NCBI RefSeq assembly: GCF_000264905.1
Contig: NW_006763134.1
Span: forward strand, 2,394,580 to 2,458,579
DNA: 64,000 nt
Source of the DNA: Stereum hirsutum FP-91666 SS1
Lineage: Eukaryota; Basidiomycota; Agaricomycetes; Russulales; Stereaceae
Direction of reading: 5' to 3'
Shown: positions 1 through 12,332 of the stretch, piece after piece
Layout: each line of letters starts with the position of its first letter
How positions within the stretch are numbered: the first letter of the stretch is position 1
Program-made: the position numbers and the translations under genes
Notes under the pieces: generated by a model
Database searches by the model: none
Told to the model about the DNA's origin: nothing
The model's input: only the letters and a program-made list of their open reading frames with translations

Positions 1-2027
1 GAGAGCTCTCGAGATTGACCTCTACTGACAGCGGCAGCAGAGAATGATTCAGGTCCTCTTCCTTCCGACTTGTGAGCAACATATGCAGATTGGCAAGATT
101 CCACTTTGTCATTTGCTCAATGAGAGCCATGAGATTCTTCCGCTGCGAGCATTCATCAAGAGCATCGATAATGATGTAAACACTGCAGGTGATGCTCATC
201 ATGATCTCCTTCAGAGCTGCGACTAGATTGTGAAGCGTCGGTCGCTCCATCCCATTTCGATGAATAGCATAGAGCCGCTCCAGAGCGGCAGGCATGTCCG
301 AGCAACGAGAAGCAAGCTGGTCAACAAGCGACGAGACAAGCCCTAGACAACGCTCTTTTTCCAAGTCCCTGAAGTCAAAGTAGAAGTAGGCAAGCGAAAC
401 AGACGAGTCGACTTCAGAGTTAAACTCGATGTCCCTTATGATGGTGGAACTAAGAAACCATGGCGTCAGTAATCATGTCAGTCGTCTATGTCACACATAC
501 GCACGACAATACACTCTTTCCGGATCCAGCTACCGGTGTTAACGATCAACATTCGCTCTTGATTGAACCATCAAATCACTTACGGCCACCTGAAACCCAT
601 AATAGGGAATTACTCTTGGTCTTCCACTGGTTATATTCCGTAGATTGGATGAACCACGATCCGGTCCCGGCTTGTCGCACGCTACCATTGTGGTCGTTGT
701 TTGACACCGGAGACGGGGCTGACAGCCATTCATGGACTTTGGAACGATACTGATTGGCTACAAGAAAGTAGAAGCCATGAGATTATGCCCTTAGTAGATA
801 GAGCGTACTTACAAAGATATGGCAAGGCTTCCTCTGTATTTTTCATGATATGCGCCCGGATTTCTTCGAGTATGATTCGACTCTCTTGGGAATTACCTAC
901 GACAGGTGCGATCCACAATCAATGATAGAACCAGGGAGCTGGAGTTGAATCGTACCGGATAGCGCCTCGGCTTCCTGAGCGATCTTCGTCAGCATCGTCT
1001 TGATAGCGTTCGCGTCCTCTTGATCAGCTGGAAAGTACGGGTCGGTGTAGTGAGGCATAGATCTAAGACAGTCGCACAATGAAAAAAAAAAAAAAAAACA
1101 TACAATTCATTCTAGTCTCCAGCTGCGAGAGTATCTCACTCGCCGCCGAAAGCGTAGCAGTTGCGACCGCTCGAATTTCACTCGCCGACGAAAGCGTAGC
1201 ACTTGCAACCGCTCGACCTTCCTGAGCAGTCAGCTTGTCCAATTTCTCCATAGCGGCTTGAACCTCGCTGTTCTTGCCGATCAAAGTTTTGAAGTATGTA
1301 ACTGCCGAATGCCACCTTTCATTTTTGTGCGTTTCTACCAGACACCGTATGCGACTTACCCGCACGGTGTTCTCTTATGAGCCTAGTCGCCACTCCCAAG
1401 ATTGATAGAAGGTGAGCGAGAATCTTGACGATCACCTCCTTCAGCAGACGCGAAACATCATGTTCGAAATACACGGTCAAGCGGTCGAGGAAGCTTTCGA
1501 GGCTCTCGAAGATATCAATCACCGAGTCGTAGCTTTTGCTGACCTCATCGGAGGCCTATGATAAACAATTAATTGTGGAAGGTTCAGTTAGCTCTCTGCA
1601 CAATGTTGCTTATGGTGAAAATACCTTGAGCAGTATCCCAATGGCAACAAATATCGTCTTTCCCTGCGGAAACCCCTGATTGACAACACAGAAAGTCAGT
1701 GTCAACGCAGGCAGTCAGGAAGGAAGAGGTTGACGCTCGTAAGCGATCATTAATAGCGCGCGCACGCACCAAGTTCGCCCCTTCTCCTGCTACCTCCGCC
1801 ATCCGCTGCACGATCTTCACGACAGGTTTCAATACATTTCGCAGACTCTTTCCCTTCGCCCGACTGTCCTCAAAATCCTTCAGATTCCCTGCGATCGCTG
1901 TCAGGATAGCCTCGACGCTGTCGGCAGTGCCCAAAGAGTCAAGGGGCAGCGAGTCGGACTTCGTCTCCGATTTATACTTGTTCACAGCCTCATTCCAGAT
2001 ATCGGAGAAATCTGGAGTATTCGCCAT
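1..2027 (-). CDS. STAND NLR-type protein, Goodbye + NACHT (5' part, truncated by window edge)
   Basis: Fungal NOD-like receptor of the STAND ATPase class, thought to sense a ligand and oligomerise to trigger a defence or death response. The start is the ATG at 2027 (MANTPDFSDIW); the in-frame codon further upstream is only TTG. Exon 1 and the exons near 1690-1630 and 1555-1365 read as the alpha-helical Goodbye-type N-terminal domain (WNEAVNKYKSET, GFPQGKTIFVAIGILLK, then YDSVIDIFESLESFLDRL). A helical linker with many AVATATLS-like units follows. The NACHT domain has a Walker A, GGPGSGKSVLS, split by an intron at about 531-575, then AYFYFDFRD, then Walker B YIIIDALDEC at about 165-195, and the sensor-like LLTSR at about 75-90. 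All introns are GT-AG; one carries an 18-base A tract at 1082-1098. The C-terminal sensor repeats (ankyrin, WD or TPR) lie beyond position 1, so the ligand class cannot be read. Family certain; exon edges partly approximate. Confidence 0.88.
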
Positions 2028-3516
2028 CGAGAAAGAGCTGTCGAGCAATGTGCAAGGATGAACTTCAAGCTATTCGATGAGAGGAGATGGGTGTCGAGCA
2101 GAAAGGTGTGCGTTAGCGCCAGGTAGCCACATACACGCGTGTAGGCCTCAAGGGCCATGCACGGCAGAGTAAGTATAGGACAGATAAGTACAGCATACAC
2201 CCTCATAGCCCCAGGATTGGTGCGGATAAGCTAGCTATGAGTATTTGCACGGCACTCTCAGGCTGGCGTGGGCCTAAAATAGAACGGAATCACGACCACA
2301 TTGTCCCGATGACGCTCTTGAACTCCATCGCCAACATCGCCGCCGCCATATAAATTCTTTCACTCGACCTCGACTCGTTCCCCGCAGCCGACTCACACGC
2401 ACTCAAGAACACGGATTGCGCCAACGGAAGCTCGAGCTGCAACAGCTGCTACTGTCGGGGAAGATGGCCTGTGCGGAGCCGTGGCATACGAGATAGAGAA
2501 TGCAGGAGAGAACGACTTAGACGTGGACGCCTTTTACTCCACGACCGCTGCCGCCGACATAGGGACTTGATTCATAATTTAAAGTGCCGTTGATGTGTAC
2601 GAGAGAGTTGAGTGGTAGGGGAAAAAGATGGACGAGTCCAGCCTCGAGTTCGACCATTGCACCTTCCTCAAAGTCAGGACGATAACACAGATATCGATAC
2701 CGCAGGAACCCACCTCTGTTGAACTGGTCGATGATTCTGCGCTCATACCTTTCAGGTCCGGAGGCAAAGTGATCTGCAAAGTGCGACGGCTCCCCGATGG
2801 TCACCTCTAGACATGACAGCTCACTCGTGAGCTCGAAACATAGACGGAAGGCGTACGAATAGTTGTGAAGAAATGACGACGGGGAGCTCCTCTGAGAATC
2901 GCATGTACTAGCCAAGCATGGTTTTAGAGCGCAAGAGCCTCGTGGAGGTCGCTCGATTGGCCGACCCGCTCGAATCATCGCGTAAGAGCATTAGCCAGCT
3001 GAAATGAGCACCGCCAAGAGGTCTTTTCCAGAAGTTGTTGTATACACCCCAAAGTTCGTGGGATGGATATCGACAAGAATCAGAGAGCGGATTCCGTGGA
3101 ACCTCCGCAATGAGAGGGACCACAGCGACAGCAGGCAGCCTTCGACTAGAGCGGGCAGAGTCTGCGTTGGTTGAAGCACGACTTGTGCGACAGATGATGG
3201 TTATTACGAAGAGAACCGAAGTCTCCCTGGATCCACACTGACCTTGCATCGAATACAACGAGTCAGAGACCGGAGCACTTAAAGCTTGAGAGGTCTCATA
3301 TTTGATAGCTTCGTCGAAAGGGGCCTTCATTCGCTTTTTATGGCACCTACCACAGAAGGGACACCGTAAGAACTCATTTAGACGTACCCATAAGTATGCA
3401 AGAAAAGCGTGACAATACGAGCCCTACGCACCATGCGGCCTATTCGAATTCTCCTCCATGTGAGCATGCGTGAAGAGAATATGTTGTAGGCTGGCTGGGA
3501 GGAAGACGAACGAGGA
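2028..3516. other. Unresolved interval with uncharacterised minus-strand ORFs
   Basis: I cannot assign a gene. Two minus-strand open stretches (3330-2908 and 2978-2517) overlap in different frames and could be exons of one small gene. The upstream one starts at an ATG at 3330 and is preceded in frame by a cysteine-rich stretch, CPFCGRCHKKR. The downstream one ends in NYESSPYVGGSGRGVKGVHV and a stop at 2517. Neither has a motif I recognise and no splice set was convincing. A TATAAAT sequence sits at about 2346-2353 on the plus strand with no clear gene behind it. Confidence 0.25.
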
Positions 3517-4110
3517 TCAAAAGATGCACGCTGGATCCAGATCCGGATGCCTCTTTTGCACGAACGCCAGTCGACTTACACAAAAACTCTCTGTTCGGCA
3601 GCGAGACGTGAGCCGAAAAAAAATCAATAGATAAAGTGCATCGGATCGAAAGAAGAAGAAAAAGATCATACAACGATATCGAACACACGAGACTCGTCGA
3701 ATCCAGACCTCAAGACAAAGCCCACTGCCCAGCCCCGAACACACAAAGCAGCGCAATGGCACCCACATTCGCCCTCTCATCACCTTGTCCGCTATATTTG
3801 CATTTGCGATACCGACTACGGTCCCTGGCCCAGTCATGTTGAGATACGCATCTCCGCTGAGTCTCCTTCTCCTCGGGTTTTGCCAGCTCCTTCCCAGTCC
3901 TCTCCAGGTATACGACATGCTCCCCGATTCATCTCTCCATCTCTTCGACTTTGACGACTTCAGATCCTCCGAGCCCGTCTTTGTCGTCGTCGGGTGGTAG
4001 AGCTGCGTGTGCAAGCTCGAGGTCGCGTGCTGTGGCGGCGAAGCGTTCGGAAAGGATCTTGAGGCGGCAGAGGGATGTTGGCGAACGTATAATCCATACG
4101 CCCACTCGGT
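3517..4110 (-). pseudogene. Frameshifted partial duplicate of the dioxygenase last exon
   Basis: This segment repeats the last exon and 3' flank of the gene at 5114-7032. Shared pieces on the minus strand are LSERFAATARDLELAHAAL and PPDDDKDGLGGSEVVKVEEM, then after a frame break SGDAYLNMTGPGTVV and NANIADKVMRGRMW. In the intact copy these lie in one frame. Here the first block ends in a stop just after VEEMER and the second continues in another frame, so the copy cannot give the same protein. Homology continues past the stop into non-coding flank (a purine-rich tract near 3650 and CCAGATCCGGATGC near 3540). A duplicated, decayed gene end is the simplest reading. Confidence 0.75.
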
Positions 4111-4858
4111 CTCTCCAAGAGCGGAGACATAGTGCCCTCTGACCCGACGTCTGAACTCTTGTGACATACCGTGGATGTGGGCGATGATGAAGATAGGTTA
4201 GATGTGCTGTGGTTCGAGTGTGGGCTAAACTGGTTGGTTGTGCGTCAGCGTCTGTGTAGAGGACGAACAACGGGACGGGAGAATGAGAGGGGAACAAGAG
4301 GAGAGAAGAGAAGAAGAAAGAAAAAAAAGAGAGAAAAAGAGAGGGCAAAGAGGGCGTGATAGAAAGGATGGCGGCCATACTAGCAGCAACAAAAACGCGC
4401 ACGCACCGTGGTTATAGCGTGCAGCTGGCGTAGATCTGCGCACGAGCACCGTTGGCGGTGAGGGAGAGTGCAAGCATGTCGACAATGCAAAAAACCCGCG
4501 AACGCGATCTCGAGTTGAAACCCAGATCGATCTGATCTCGGCCTCCTTCTACCACTAAAGGAAAATATGTACCAAAAACCAAGGACACAGCCTATAGCAC
4601 TTCAAAAAGCTACGGGGCGGGGGAACAGAGGAGAGGGGAAGAAAGAGGAGGGAAGGAAGGTAGGAGAGCGAAAGGAGAGCGTGAAAGGAGAGCGGCGCTG
4701 GGAGGCCCTCACGTGACGGGGGTGTATTGTGGAAGGTCCCACGCCCGTTTCCCCTTTCGCACTCCCGTCAAGGTCCGCAAATCGTGGCAATATGAGTCTC
4801 GCGCACCATGCCATAGTATGTCCGAATCCTCCTTCATGCGAAAAAAAAATTCAAGCTG
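4111..4858. repeat. Low-complexity purine/pyrimidine-biased spacer
   Basis: The stretch between the two duplicated segments carries strong strand asymmetry: A/G-rich runs on the plus strand at about 4260-4360 and again at 4615-4705. Open frames here are low-complexity by-products (runs of Ser, Phe, Leu or Arg, Lys). No gene is supported. Confidence 0.5.
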
Positions 4859-5492
4859 ATATGTTGTTGGCAGGCTACGATCATGAAGATTGAGGTTTGT
4901 GGAAGAATCGAAAATGCTGACGGGCTTGCGCGCATCCAGATCCGGATGCATCTTTCCCACGAGGCTCAGTAGCCTCAATACAAAGACTGTGTTTGGCAAC
5001 AATACGTGAACTCATACACAGCCCTACCTAAAGTACATACATATATTTTCGGACCGAAAGAAAAAAAAATCGTACAACACTATCAAACACCCGAGACTCG
5101 TCGACCTCAGACCTCAAGACAAAGCCCACTGCGCAGCCCCGAACACACAAAGTAACACCCCGGCACCTACACCCCACATTCTCCCCCTCATCACCTTATC
5201 CGCGATATTTGCACTCGCGACACTGACGACGGTCCCTGGCCCAGTCATATTGAGATACGCATCTCCGCTTTCCTTCTCCACGGTCTTCGCCAGCTCTTTC
5301 CCTGTCCTCTCCAGATACCCGACCTGCTCCCTGATCCATTTCTCCATCTCTTCTACTTTGACGACCTCTGACCCTCCGAGGCCATCTTTGTCGTCGTCGG
5401 GTGGTAGAGCTGCGTGTGCAAGCTCGAGGTCGCGAGCTGTGGCGGCGAAGCGTTCGGAAAGGAGCTTGAGGCGGTAGAGAGACCATTGGTAA
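4859..5492 (-). repeat. Source copy of the local segmental duplication
   Basis: This is the partner of 3517-4110, in the same orientation about 1.4 kb away. It comprises the last exon (5114-5492) of the dioxygenase-like gene plus about 250 bases of 3' flank. Flank landmarks shared by both copies are an ATGTTGT..GGC block, CCAGATCCGGATGC, a run of A/G after a GAAAGAA motif, and ACGAGACTCGTCGA just before the stop. Both copies are diverged in the flank as well as in the coding part, so the duplication is not recent. Confidence 0.7.
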
Positions 5493-7032
5493 CTTTGAAG
5501 ATGCAATGCACGTGAATAAAGAAGTCAAATGAGAGCAGAGGGGGTGGTGGGCTTACTTGATCCGATTCCGTTTAGTGATGGGGTGGATTGTGGTGAGGAC
5601 TGTTGAACAACGAAATGGGCAAAGTGCGCAGGAATAGAAGATCATGAGGAGGTACATACCAGAGGCGTCCATAATACGAGGATCTTTTGCACGGAAGGAA
5701 GTGACCATAGTGATACGCTGTAGAAGAAAAAAAACGGCCAATTAGTCCACGTCCATCCAACTGAGACATAACAGAGCACGGTCAAGAGAACGTACCTCTG
5801 CAGCGTTGTACGACCTGCAGTTTCCAAACAAGCATCAGCGGACATGTCGGGTGAATAGATCCAAACCGAATGAACAGAAGTAGAAGGCGACGAACTGACC
5901 TCAAAGCAACATGCCTCACATGTCTCCCCTGCATGACCACCGCGCTACCGACGCCAGGCCCTCGAACCTTCGTCACGCCGCCATCTCCTCGCCTATTTGT
6001 GACGCAGTTAGCCAGACATAAAACTCGTTATGAGCATCAAAGATAAAGCAGAAAACTCTAAAACCTAAATCGCGGTCGAAGGCGATGGGAGAACGGGAAG
6101 ATGAAGGGACGAAACAGAAACAAGAAGATGCACGCACCTAACGGCGGTCTCTCCACCAATCATGTTCGACACGTCAGAGAGCATCAGGACGCAAACGAAT
6201 GGGTAACTGTTCACATGTCCGCGAAGACGCAATCAGCTCAACGACTCATGTTTACAAACGGAACCATGGATGGCGCGTTCGCGTTCCCTCGGGACACATG
6301 CGTCGAAAGAAGGATGCGAGACGAACCTATCGTAATGCCAGCCAACCACGTTTTGCTCGGACGATCCGAGGTCGGCGTCGGAGAGAGCCTTGAGTTGATC
6401 CACGTTCAATGCTGGTGGTGTAGGTCTAGGATCCACACCGCTGATTTCTCGAATCCCATCCTTCCCCTTTGGTCCAAGTTGGTGGTTGACATGACCGAGC
6501 TCGAGGTCCATGCTACCAGAGAAAACAGGGCGAAATTTAATTTGAGGTGGAAGGTCAGCCTTCGTGCGCCGATGAATCGAATGGAGGATGGACATAGGGA
6601 AGTGCAGAGGTACACGTCGAAGAAACGATATACGTACACAGGCTCCAACTCGATCCCGGCCGCTTCACTCACGATTCTTAGCACCTCGGGATGCTTCCAC
6701 ACCTGGTGCACGAACGGCGTCACTGTCTTCGGGAACTCCCTGCTCTGGCACGCCGCCAACTTGCTCGCCACCGTATACTTCTCCAGCACGTCGGTCGATA
6801 GGATATCCTGACGGAGTTGACGTACGCCTTCGACAGACATGAGCGAGAAAGGTTCGGTCACGGCGATGGGGGAGATGCCTTGTGAGGGGAGGCCGATGTC
6901 GGACATGGTGAGTTTAGAGGCGGGAGGAGTGTAGGCGAGGTGGATGGCCGGATCGAAGGTGGCGGATGAGGGTGGGTAGTATTCATTGGTGGCGGGACCA
7001 GAAGCAAGCATGGGTTTTGCGTCGGAGGACAT
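5114..7032 (-). CDS. 2OG-Fe(II) dioxygenase-like protein, eight exons
   Basis: CDS complement(join(5114..5492, 5557..5599, 5660..5717, 5796..5814, 5900..5992, 6138..6206, 6327..6512, 6638..7032)); the phases close exactly at 413 residues. Start is the ATG at 7032 (MSSDAKPMLASG). The middle reads NVVGWHYDSYPFVCVLML, with a His-x-Asp (HYD) of the kind that binds iron in cupin-fold 2-oxoglutarate oxygenases, then IGGETAVRRGDGGV and GSAVVMQGRHVRHVALRSYN, whose His residues could supply the second iron ligand. A charged, coiled-coil-like C-terminal part (SERFAATARDLELAHAAL) ends in a hydrophobic segment (GVGAGVLLCVFGAAQWAL) that looks like a tail anchor. I recognise the pattern as a basidiomycete dioxygenase-like family; the substrate is unknown. 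The exon at 5796-5814 is a 19-base microexon. The last exon has a decayed duplicate at 3517-4110. Confidence 0.78.
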
Positions 7033-9719
7033 CGTAAATGAGATTCGTATATAAGGGCGAGGCGATTTGATAGATGGATGGGCGGAAGGATGGTTTCGCA
7101 ACCTCAAAGAGGACGGGCACGGGCACGGAGGACAGTACAAACAGACCTATATATCCTTTCGGGCATGGTCAAGGGAGACCGATGATTCCGAACGGTTGCC
7201 CCTATGTGAACGAGATGAATGAGAAGCAGCGCTCGAGGCTCTATCAATACGTAGGACGCAACGAGCCATTATCAGTTCAGATGGCAGGAAGCAACGTTGT
7301 GATTGGGTGGACAGACCTTCTGGACGGAACGCGATTAAACTCGTTCTGGGAATACAGAAGGATCTCGCAGCGCGGACAGGTCGAGAAGCAGGTACACCAC
7401 GTCCATTGGAGTGCTGTAAACATGAGTTGAGGTGGGCCACACACGATATCGTGTCGTGTGACGACAAATGCGAGAGACCGAGAAGCAAGGTAAGATAAAG
7501 CGTAACGAGAGAAAGGCCGAGGCTATTAGAGATTGAGCAGTAGAGCAAGCAAGTAGCCTCCGGCCAATCACTCTGTGGAGTATGAAATGTAGTGACACAG
7601 CGATTGTCAGTTTGAGAGGGGGCGACCTGTCCAGATACACGGTCCTTATCTCTTATCTAGTTCGGGTCGGGACGATGATTCGTTAGTCGTGACAGAGTTG
7701 AGCCAGCGTGGATTATATCACTGTGGATGATTAACCAGCCCATTGCAGCGAGCGCTTCTGTTATTAGAGCAGAGTATTGCTCGCCGCTCTAGGCATCATT
7801 CTCGCGCAAAACCGAGGAACCTTTATAATGGGCCCTAAGCACACAGCGCGGACATCGGCTCGTAGTCGCTCGTGTTATTAGAGAACAATAACATAATGGA
7901 CTGTCCTATAGGTGGGTCACCAGCCGGAAGAGACAAGAGCCAATCGTTTGCCGAGGCGTATGATAGGATATTGAACGTCCAGGCCTAATCTCCAGACGTC
8001 ACAAAGAGGGAGTGCTCGATCTCCCCGCACGCGGGTACATACCCCCCGTAAACATCTTCCTATAAAGACGTTGTGATCTGTATAGAATCCAGATACAGAT
8101 CAGCGTGAGCAACTCCGATGCTAATGGTGCGGCTGTGAGCCATGTACGGCCTTGACGAGTTCTCTTCGACGAGTGTGAGCGATTCACCTCGAGGGGAATC
8201 ACGAGGGGGAAAGCCAAGCTAGATTGGGGAAGACGGGAGTGGTCGAACAGGATATTTTTCCGACGCCCAAGATGTAAGTGACACCTCAGACCAGCATGCA
8301 TCTATTCGGAATTATACCAAGGTCAGCAAACATGATACCGAGGATGAAGCGGCTAGTGCATTAGAACATAACAGAAAGCTTACGGAAATTTACGTGAGGT
8401 CTTGATGTAGTGGAAATCACGCTGGGTAAGAGTGCCGAAGAGTGATCTGAGGGCGAACGTGTGCGGAAAGGCAGACAAGGAGAGATCCACGGACAGAGGG
8501 CCTAATCGTAGCACAAAGCGCTCACCGAGTTTTACTCCATTGCATCGTGCCCTGAAGATGGTTATACGCAGTGCAGTTTCCGCAACGCAGAGACGATTAT
8601 GAAGGATGTTGAACTGAGCATTGGGACAGGCCTTTGTCGTCTAGTCATCGGAAAATTTTCGAGAGTACGAGTGCGATATCGCTCCGAGCAGCTGGTGCAT
8701 GTCCACGAACTCAACAGGGGGAACAAACAGTTCAGATACAAATGCTTTTGAGGTGGCATACTAGTAGCCAGCCCGCTGTGTCTGCTATGTCTGTTGCGCA
8801 GAGGACAATGGCGTGTCGAACGTTCAACGTTCAACACGCGTGGCTCTCCGAGTCAGACCAAGTTGAGGCGCCGCTTCAATCTGTCAAGGTTTGGAGTCGT
8901 GTGGCGCGCCGGTCATCTGTGGCGCCGTCCCTCCTGGCTCCAAAGCTGAATCATCCTGGATCAACCAAGCGACATACTTACTTGACCTCGAGTGTGAAAA
9001 TTTTTGGGCGGAGGTTCCAATATAATGTTTCCTTTTAGTGAGTGCTGCAGTGGCTCTTCAACAGTGGCCTGCATTGTCGGATGACGGTTGGACGACTGAT
9101 GAGCGGCCAGATAGATTCGCGATCAGACAGTGGCTGGAATACAAACTGTATGATCAACAAAGTCAGTCTGTGTACACAAAGAGTCGAAAGAGAGAACAAG
9201 GCCAGTTCGACCTACCACGACTGCTCCGAGTGCTACGCGACGGTCACGGCACGAGACTGTGACAGTTCGCGTCTGCTAGATTTTGCGCGACCGCAAGATT
9301 TGGTCCTCCCTCCGTTCCTCCCTCTCCGCTAAATGTATGGATGCCTCGTAACTTTATCATCTGTCGTGATGACGGACTCGCTCCGGAAGGCTCGTCTGAG
9401 CTATGCGCTAATATCTCGTGTGGGAAGCTTGAGCTCACCCCGGATCCTACCGCCCACTCCTCCCGGAATCTACCCCTTCGATCTCAACATCCATCAACAG
9501 CTATCCCACTGTTCAACGCACAGACGCGACTAAAACCTGGGGTACGAATCCCGAGAAACTCGAGTGGAAGTTATCACCCGCTTTGAGGTGCCATATTCCG
9601 GTCACCAACGGTCACCAGCCCCTGAGTCACCAGTCTGCATCCGCTCCTCGATCGACAAAAATTTCTGGTTCAGCCGCTGTTTGATCTGAATTTTTTTCCT
9701 GTGTATACTAGGAATCCTT
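7033..9719. other. Intergenic region with no supported gene
   Basis: About 2.7 kb between two divergently transcribed genes. Open frames on both strands are short, start mostly at non-ATG codons and have no recognisable motif. A minus-strand frame at 8301-7999 contains one membrane-like segment (ELLTLICIWILYRSQ), which faintly recalls fungal seven-helix receptor-like proteins, but no neighbouring exons support it. The part nearest 7033 should hold the promoter of the dioxygenase-like gene. Confidence 0.4.
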
Positions 9720-9725
9720 TATAAG
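9720..9725 (+). promoter_or_regulatory. TATA-like element upstream of the 9851 gene
   Basis: TATAAG in the context CCTTTATAAGCCC lies about 125 bases before the ATG at 9851, a workable position for a core promoter with an untranslated leader of about 100 bases. Assigned by motif and position only. Confidence 0.4.
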
Positions 9726-9850
9726 CCCTTCGGTCTCCGCTATGACTTCGTAACGCTTGCCCACAAGCAGACCTGACACTGCTTCGCCTTGACCATTCTG
9801 CTCGCTCATCCCAGGCATCCTAGAACCCCCCTGTATAATACACAGACAAC

Positions 9851-10956
9851 ATGGACAATCCATTTGGGCCGACACCTTGCCTCATCACGAAGGAGAGAGG
9901 TCCATCCGATGCTATCCGTTGTTGTCAACTACTCCACGGCACAGATGCTCAGGTACGAATTTTTTTATCCTCATCTCGCACTTTGATACGAACGTCCTGT
10001 AATGACGAGTTTGGGCAGATTGAAAAATGGCGTAAAATATGGGGTCCGGACTTCGTCATTCGCAGCCTACAAAATCAAGTCGTCTGTACGTCGAGTTCAT
10101 CGCATCTTGGCGGTAAAGCGGCCTTCTCGTTTACTGACTATGATTATCTTATGTGGCGTAGTACGAGCAGACTGGGAGAATATGCTTCGCGCACATCGAT
10201 GGGCGCTTGTCCCTCACGAAGAAGTTCTTACAGACATGCTGAGGGTCCTCTTCGAGCATAAGGAACGAGGAGTGAGGCCCTTATTGAACAAAGTAAGCAC
10301 GCTCTCGTGTGGGGACAAGAGGACTACAGACTGAGATGAACTTCTCATAAACAGCTCGAGATCTCACATGGTCGCGCCAGCCCCCCTACGGCTCTCCGTT
10401 TGCTACGTAAGTAATGTTCACTTTTTCAACTTCACAACAAACTTTTAATATTTATTATCCTTTGTCGACCTCCATTTCTCCGAAAGCGTTCGGCTACGAG
10501 TATCAATTTGTTCCCTTGGCCCTGGAAGGCAGTCGAATTCATCGGGAGATTCCAGTAGGACCTCGCGACTTTGGTAATCCTCATGGGCAGCAAATGGCGA
10601 TCCAGACTTTTAATCCGCCTTATGACGACTTCCCCGATGTGTTCTGGCACGTCCATCCGTTCTTTGCGATCCAGTCCGCTTGGGAGCACTTCAGCGCGAG
10701 GGCCACGGAGCTCAACTCTCAACAACGGACCATATACGCCCATCTTTTCACGATCGTCAAGCTTTTGGAAGAGATGGTCGATCTGCCTGTGGAGGCGGAG
10801 ACGAATGATACTGACGAAGACGAGACTGAGGAAGACGATGCTGAGGAAGATGAGATTAAGGCAGAAGAAATGTCGGCACGGAAGAGGCCCAGAATGGGTG
10901 AGTACAACCTGACCTCTTTCATGAGGAGGCTCTAATTTTATCTGTCGCCAGAGTAA
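9851..10956 (+). CDS. Hypothetical protein with acidic tail, six exons
   Basis: CDS join(9851..9952, 10019..10085, 10162..10292, 10355..10406, 10487..10897, 10952..10956); phases close at 255 residues. I do not recognise the family. It begins MDNPFGPTPCLITKERG and continues through IEKWRKIWGPDFVIRSLQ and WENMLRAHRWALVPHEEVL. The largest exon has FGYEYQFVPLALEGSRIHRE and a hydrophobic-aromatic block, VFWHVHPFFAIQSAWEHF. The end is a run of Asp and Glu (residues about 215-245) followed by a basic ARKRPRM, which could be a nuclear signal. The coding strand is supported by clean GT-AG introns at every frame change. The last exon holds only two bases and the stop codon. Function unknown; probably a basidiomycete-restricted protein. 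Confidence 0.68.
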
Positions 10957-12332
10957 TCTCGGTTCGGTTGCGCTTGACCGTACGCACGCCATACTGCATC
11001 TCATGGTTATGACCGTTCTCTTTCCTTTTTCGTATCTATTCCGTTTCATTCCTACTTGGCTTGTTCGTTTTCACGCCCCATTGCATACATTCTCGATACG
11101 CTCTCGCTTTACTCCAGCCATGTATCGTATCTCGACCTCGATAACTTGCTATTAGTGCTCAGTTTCCGTCTGGATTGTATTTCCTATTTCCCATGACTGC
11201 CCGCTTCTTCCGATGCTCGTTTTCTGCCAATCACCAGTTCATATATATACGACTCCGTCTTGCTGTCTCTCGTGGCTCAACGCTAGTAACCTTTTTATGC
11301 TTATCTGCTTCCAATTTCAACCTGTGCTTGATCCTCTTCTCGCTCTGACCTTTCCCGTTACACTGCATTCTGGAAGGTAGTGAATGGATCTATGCGCTCT
11401 CGACTGCGCTGCTCCTTCGACTGTACGGTGCACACCGTGTGGCGTGCTCGAAGAGAACTTCTCTCTCCCCAAAATTATGAGACGACAAGACAACGTCAGC
11501 GCAAAGTCTCCTTGCTCACACTCGGCTAGACGGAAAGTGGCGGCCTCACGCCTCGACTGGCAGCGGCATAAATGATTGTGGCCCTTATCTCAAGGAGAAC
11601 CAAATTCATGACTATCTGTATGCTTCATCGAACGAATCAGTGCGTCAAAGAGCTACGAACATCCTAAGCCGAATACAATCCTTGAGGGCCAAGCTAAACC
11701 TTCCCCATCCAATCACGAGCTCTACTACCCCCCCGGATTACCACCCTCCATCCCCATAAGGCCACGTTTCTCGGAAAACCTTGTAGTCTTTCGCAAAAGT
11801 GGAACCCGCGATGCACCCCTTTACCAGCCGTTGGATACTCTCTGTATGAGTGAGTATTGATTCACGTCAACCAACTGGAGATTTAGCGGAGTGGAGGCGA
11901 AAACACACCTTTCCGTAGGAGCCTTTTCCTGCTACGCCTGAACGTTGCCACTCGATCTAACTCGTATCATTATGTTGAGAGAAGACGTATCATCAAGAAA
12001 GAGTACGGAGTGAACGGAAGCAGAGGGGTTGGGGCGGTAACACCGGATGTTCGCTACAAGATGATGAAAGGGAGGGAGGAATATCGAAGAGGCCGGCGTA
12101 TAAACTGCAAGAGGGGTGGTCGAATCGATGATGGAGAATCTTGCTGCAGGGAGGAGGAGATCGTGGGCGGCGTATCCGATAGTGTTGAACGACCACACAA
12201 GCCTGTGCGATCGGCATTGACAGACAGAAGATGAACTAGATAGAGAGGATAAATACAAACAATTAGGTCGCGGAGCAAAACAAACGTCAATTACGAAGCA
12301 GAATGAGGGAAAACTCACGAGGAAAGGGAAGA
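10957..12332. other. Intergenic region, nothing recognised
   Basis: Pyrimidine-rich sequence directly after the 10956 stop is probably the 3' untranslated region and terminator of that gene. No frame with a recognisable domain and no RNA gene was found. Short open frames near 11.9-12.3 kb on both strands are mirror images of low-complexity Ser/Arg codons. Confidence 0.4.

Noticed and set aside
1081..1098. A18 tract as a possible retroposon poly(A) tail
   Set aside because: It lies within the NLR gene's intron/linker region and no target-site duplication or inserted sequence is visible.
7999..8301. Minus-strand frame with one membrane-like segment, possible receptor relic
   Set aside because: Only one helix, no convincing flanking exons and no family motif beyond a faint resemblance.
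9480..9570. tRNA-like T-arm (GGGGTACGAATCCCGAG)
   Set aside because: The stem does not pair properly and no acceptor, D- or anticodon arm can be folded around it.
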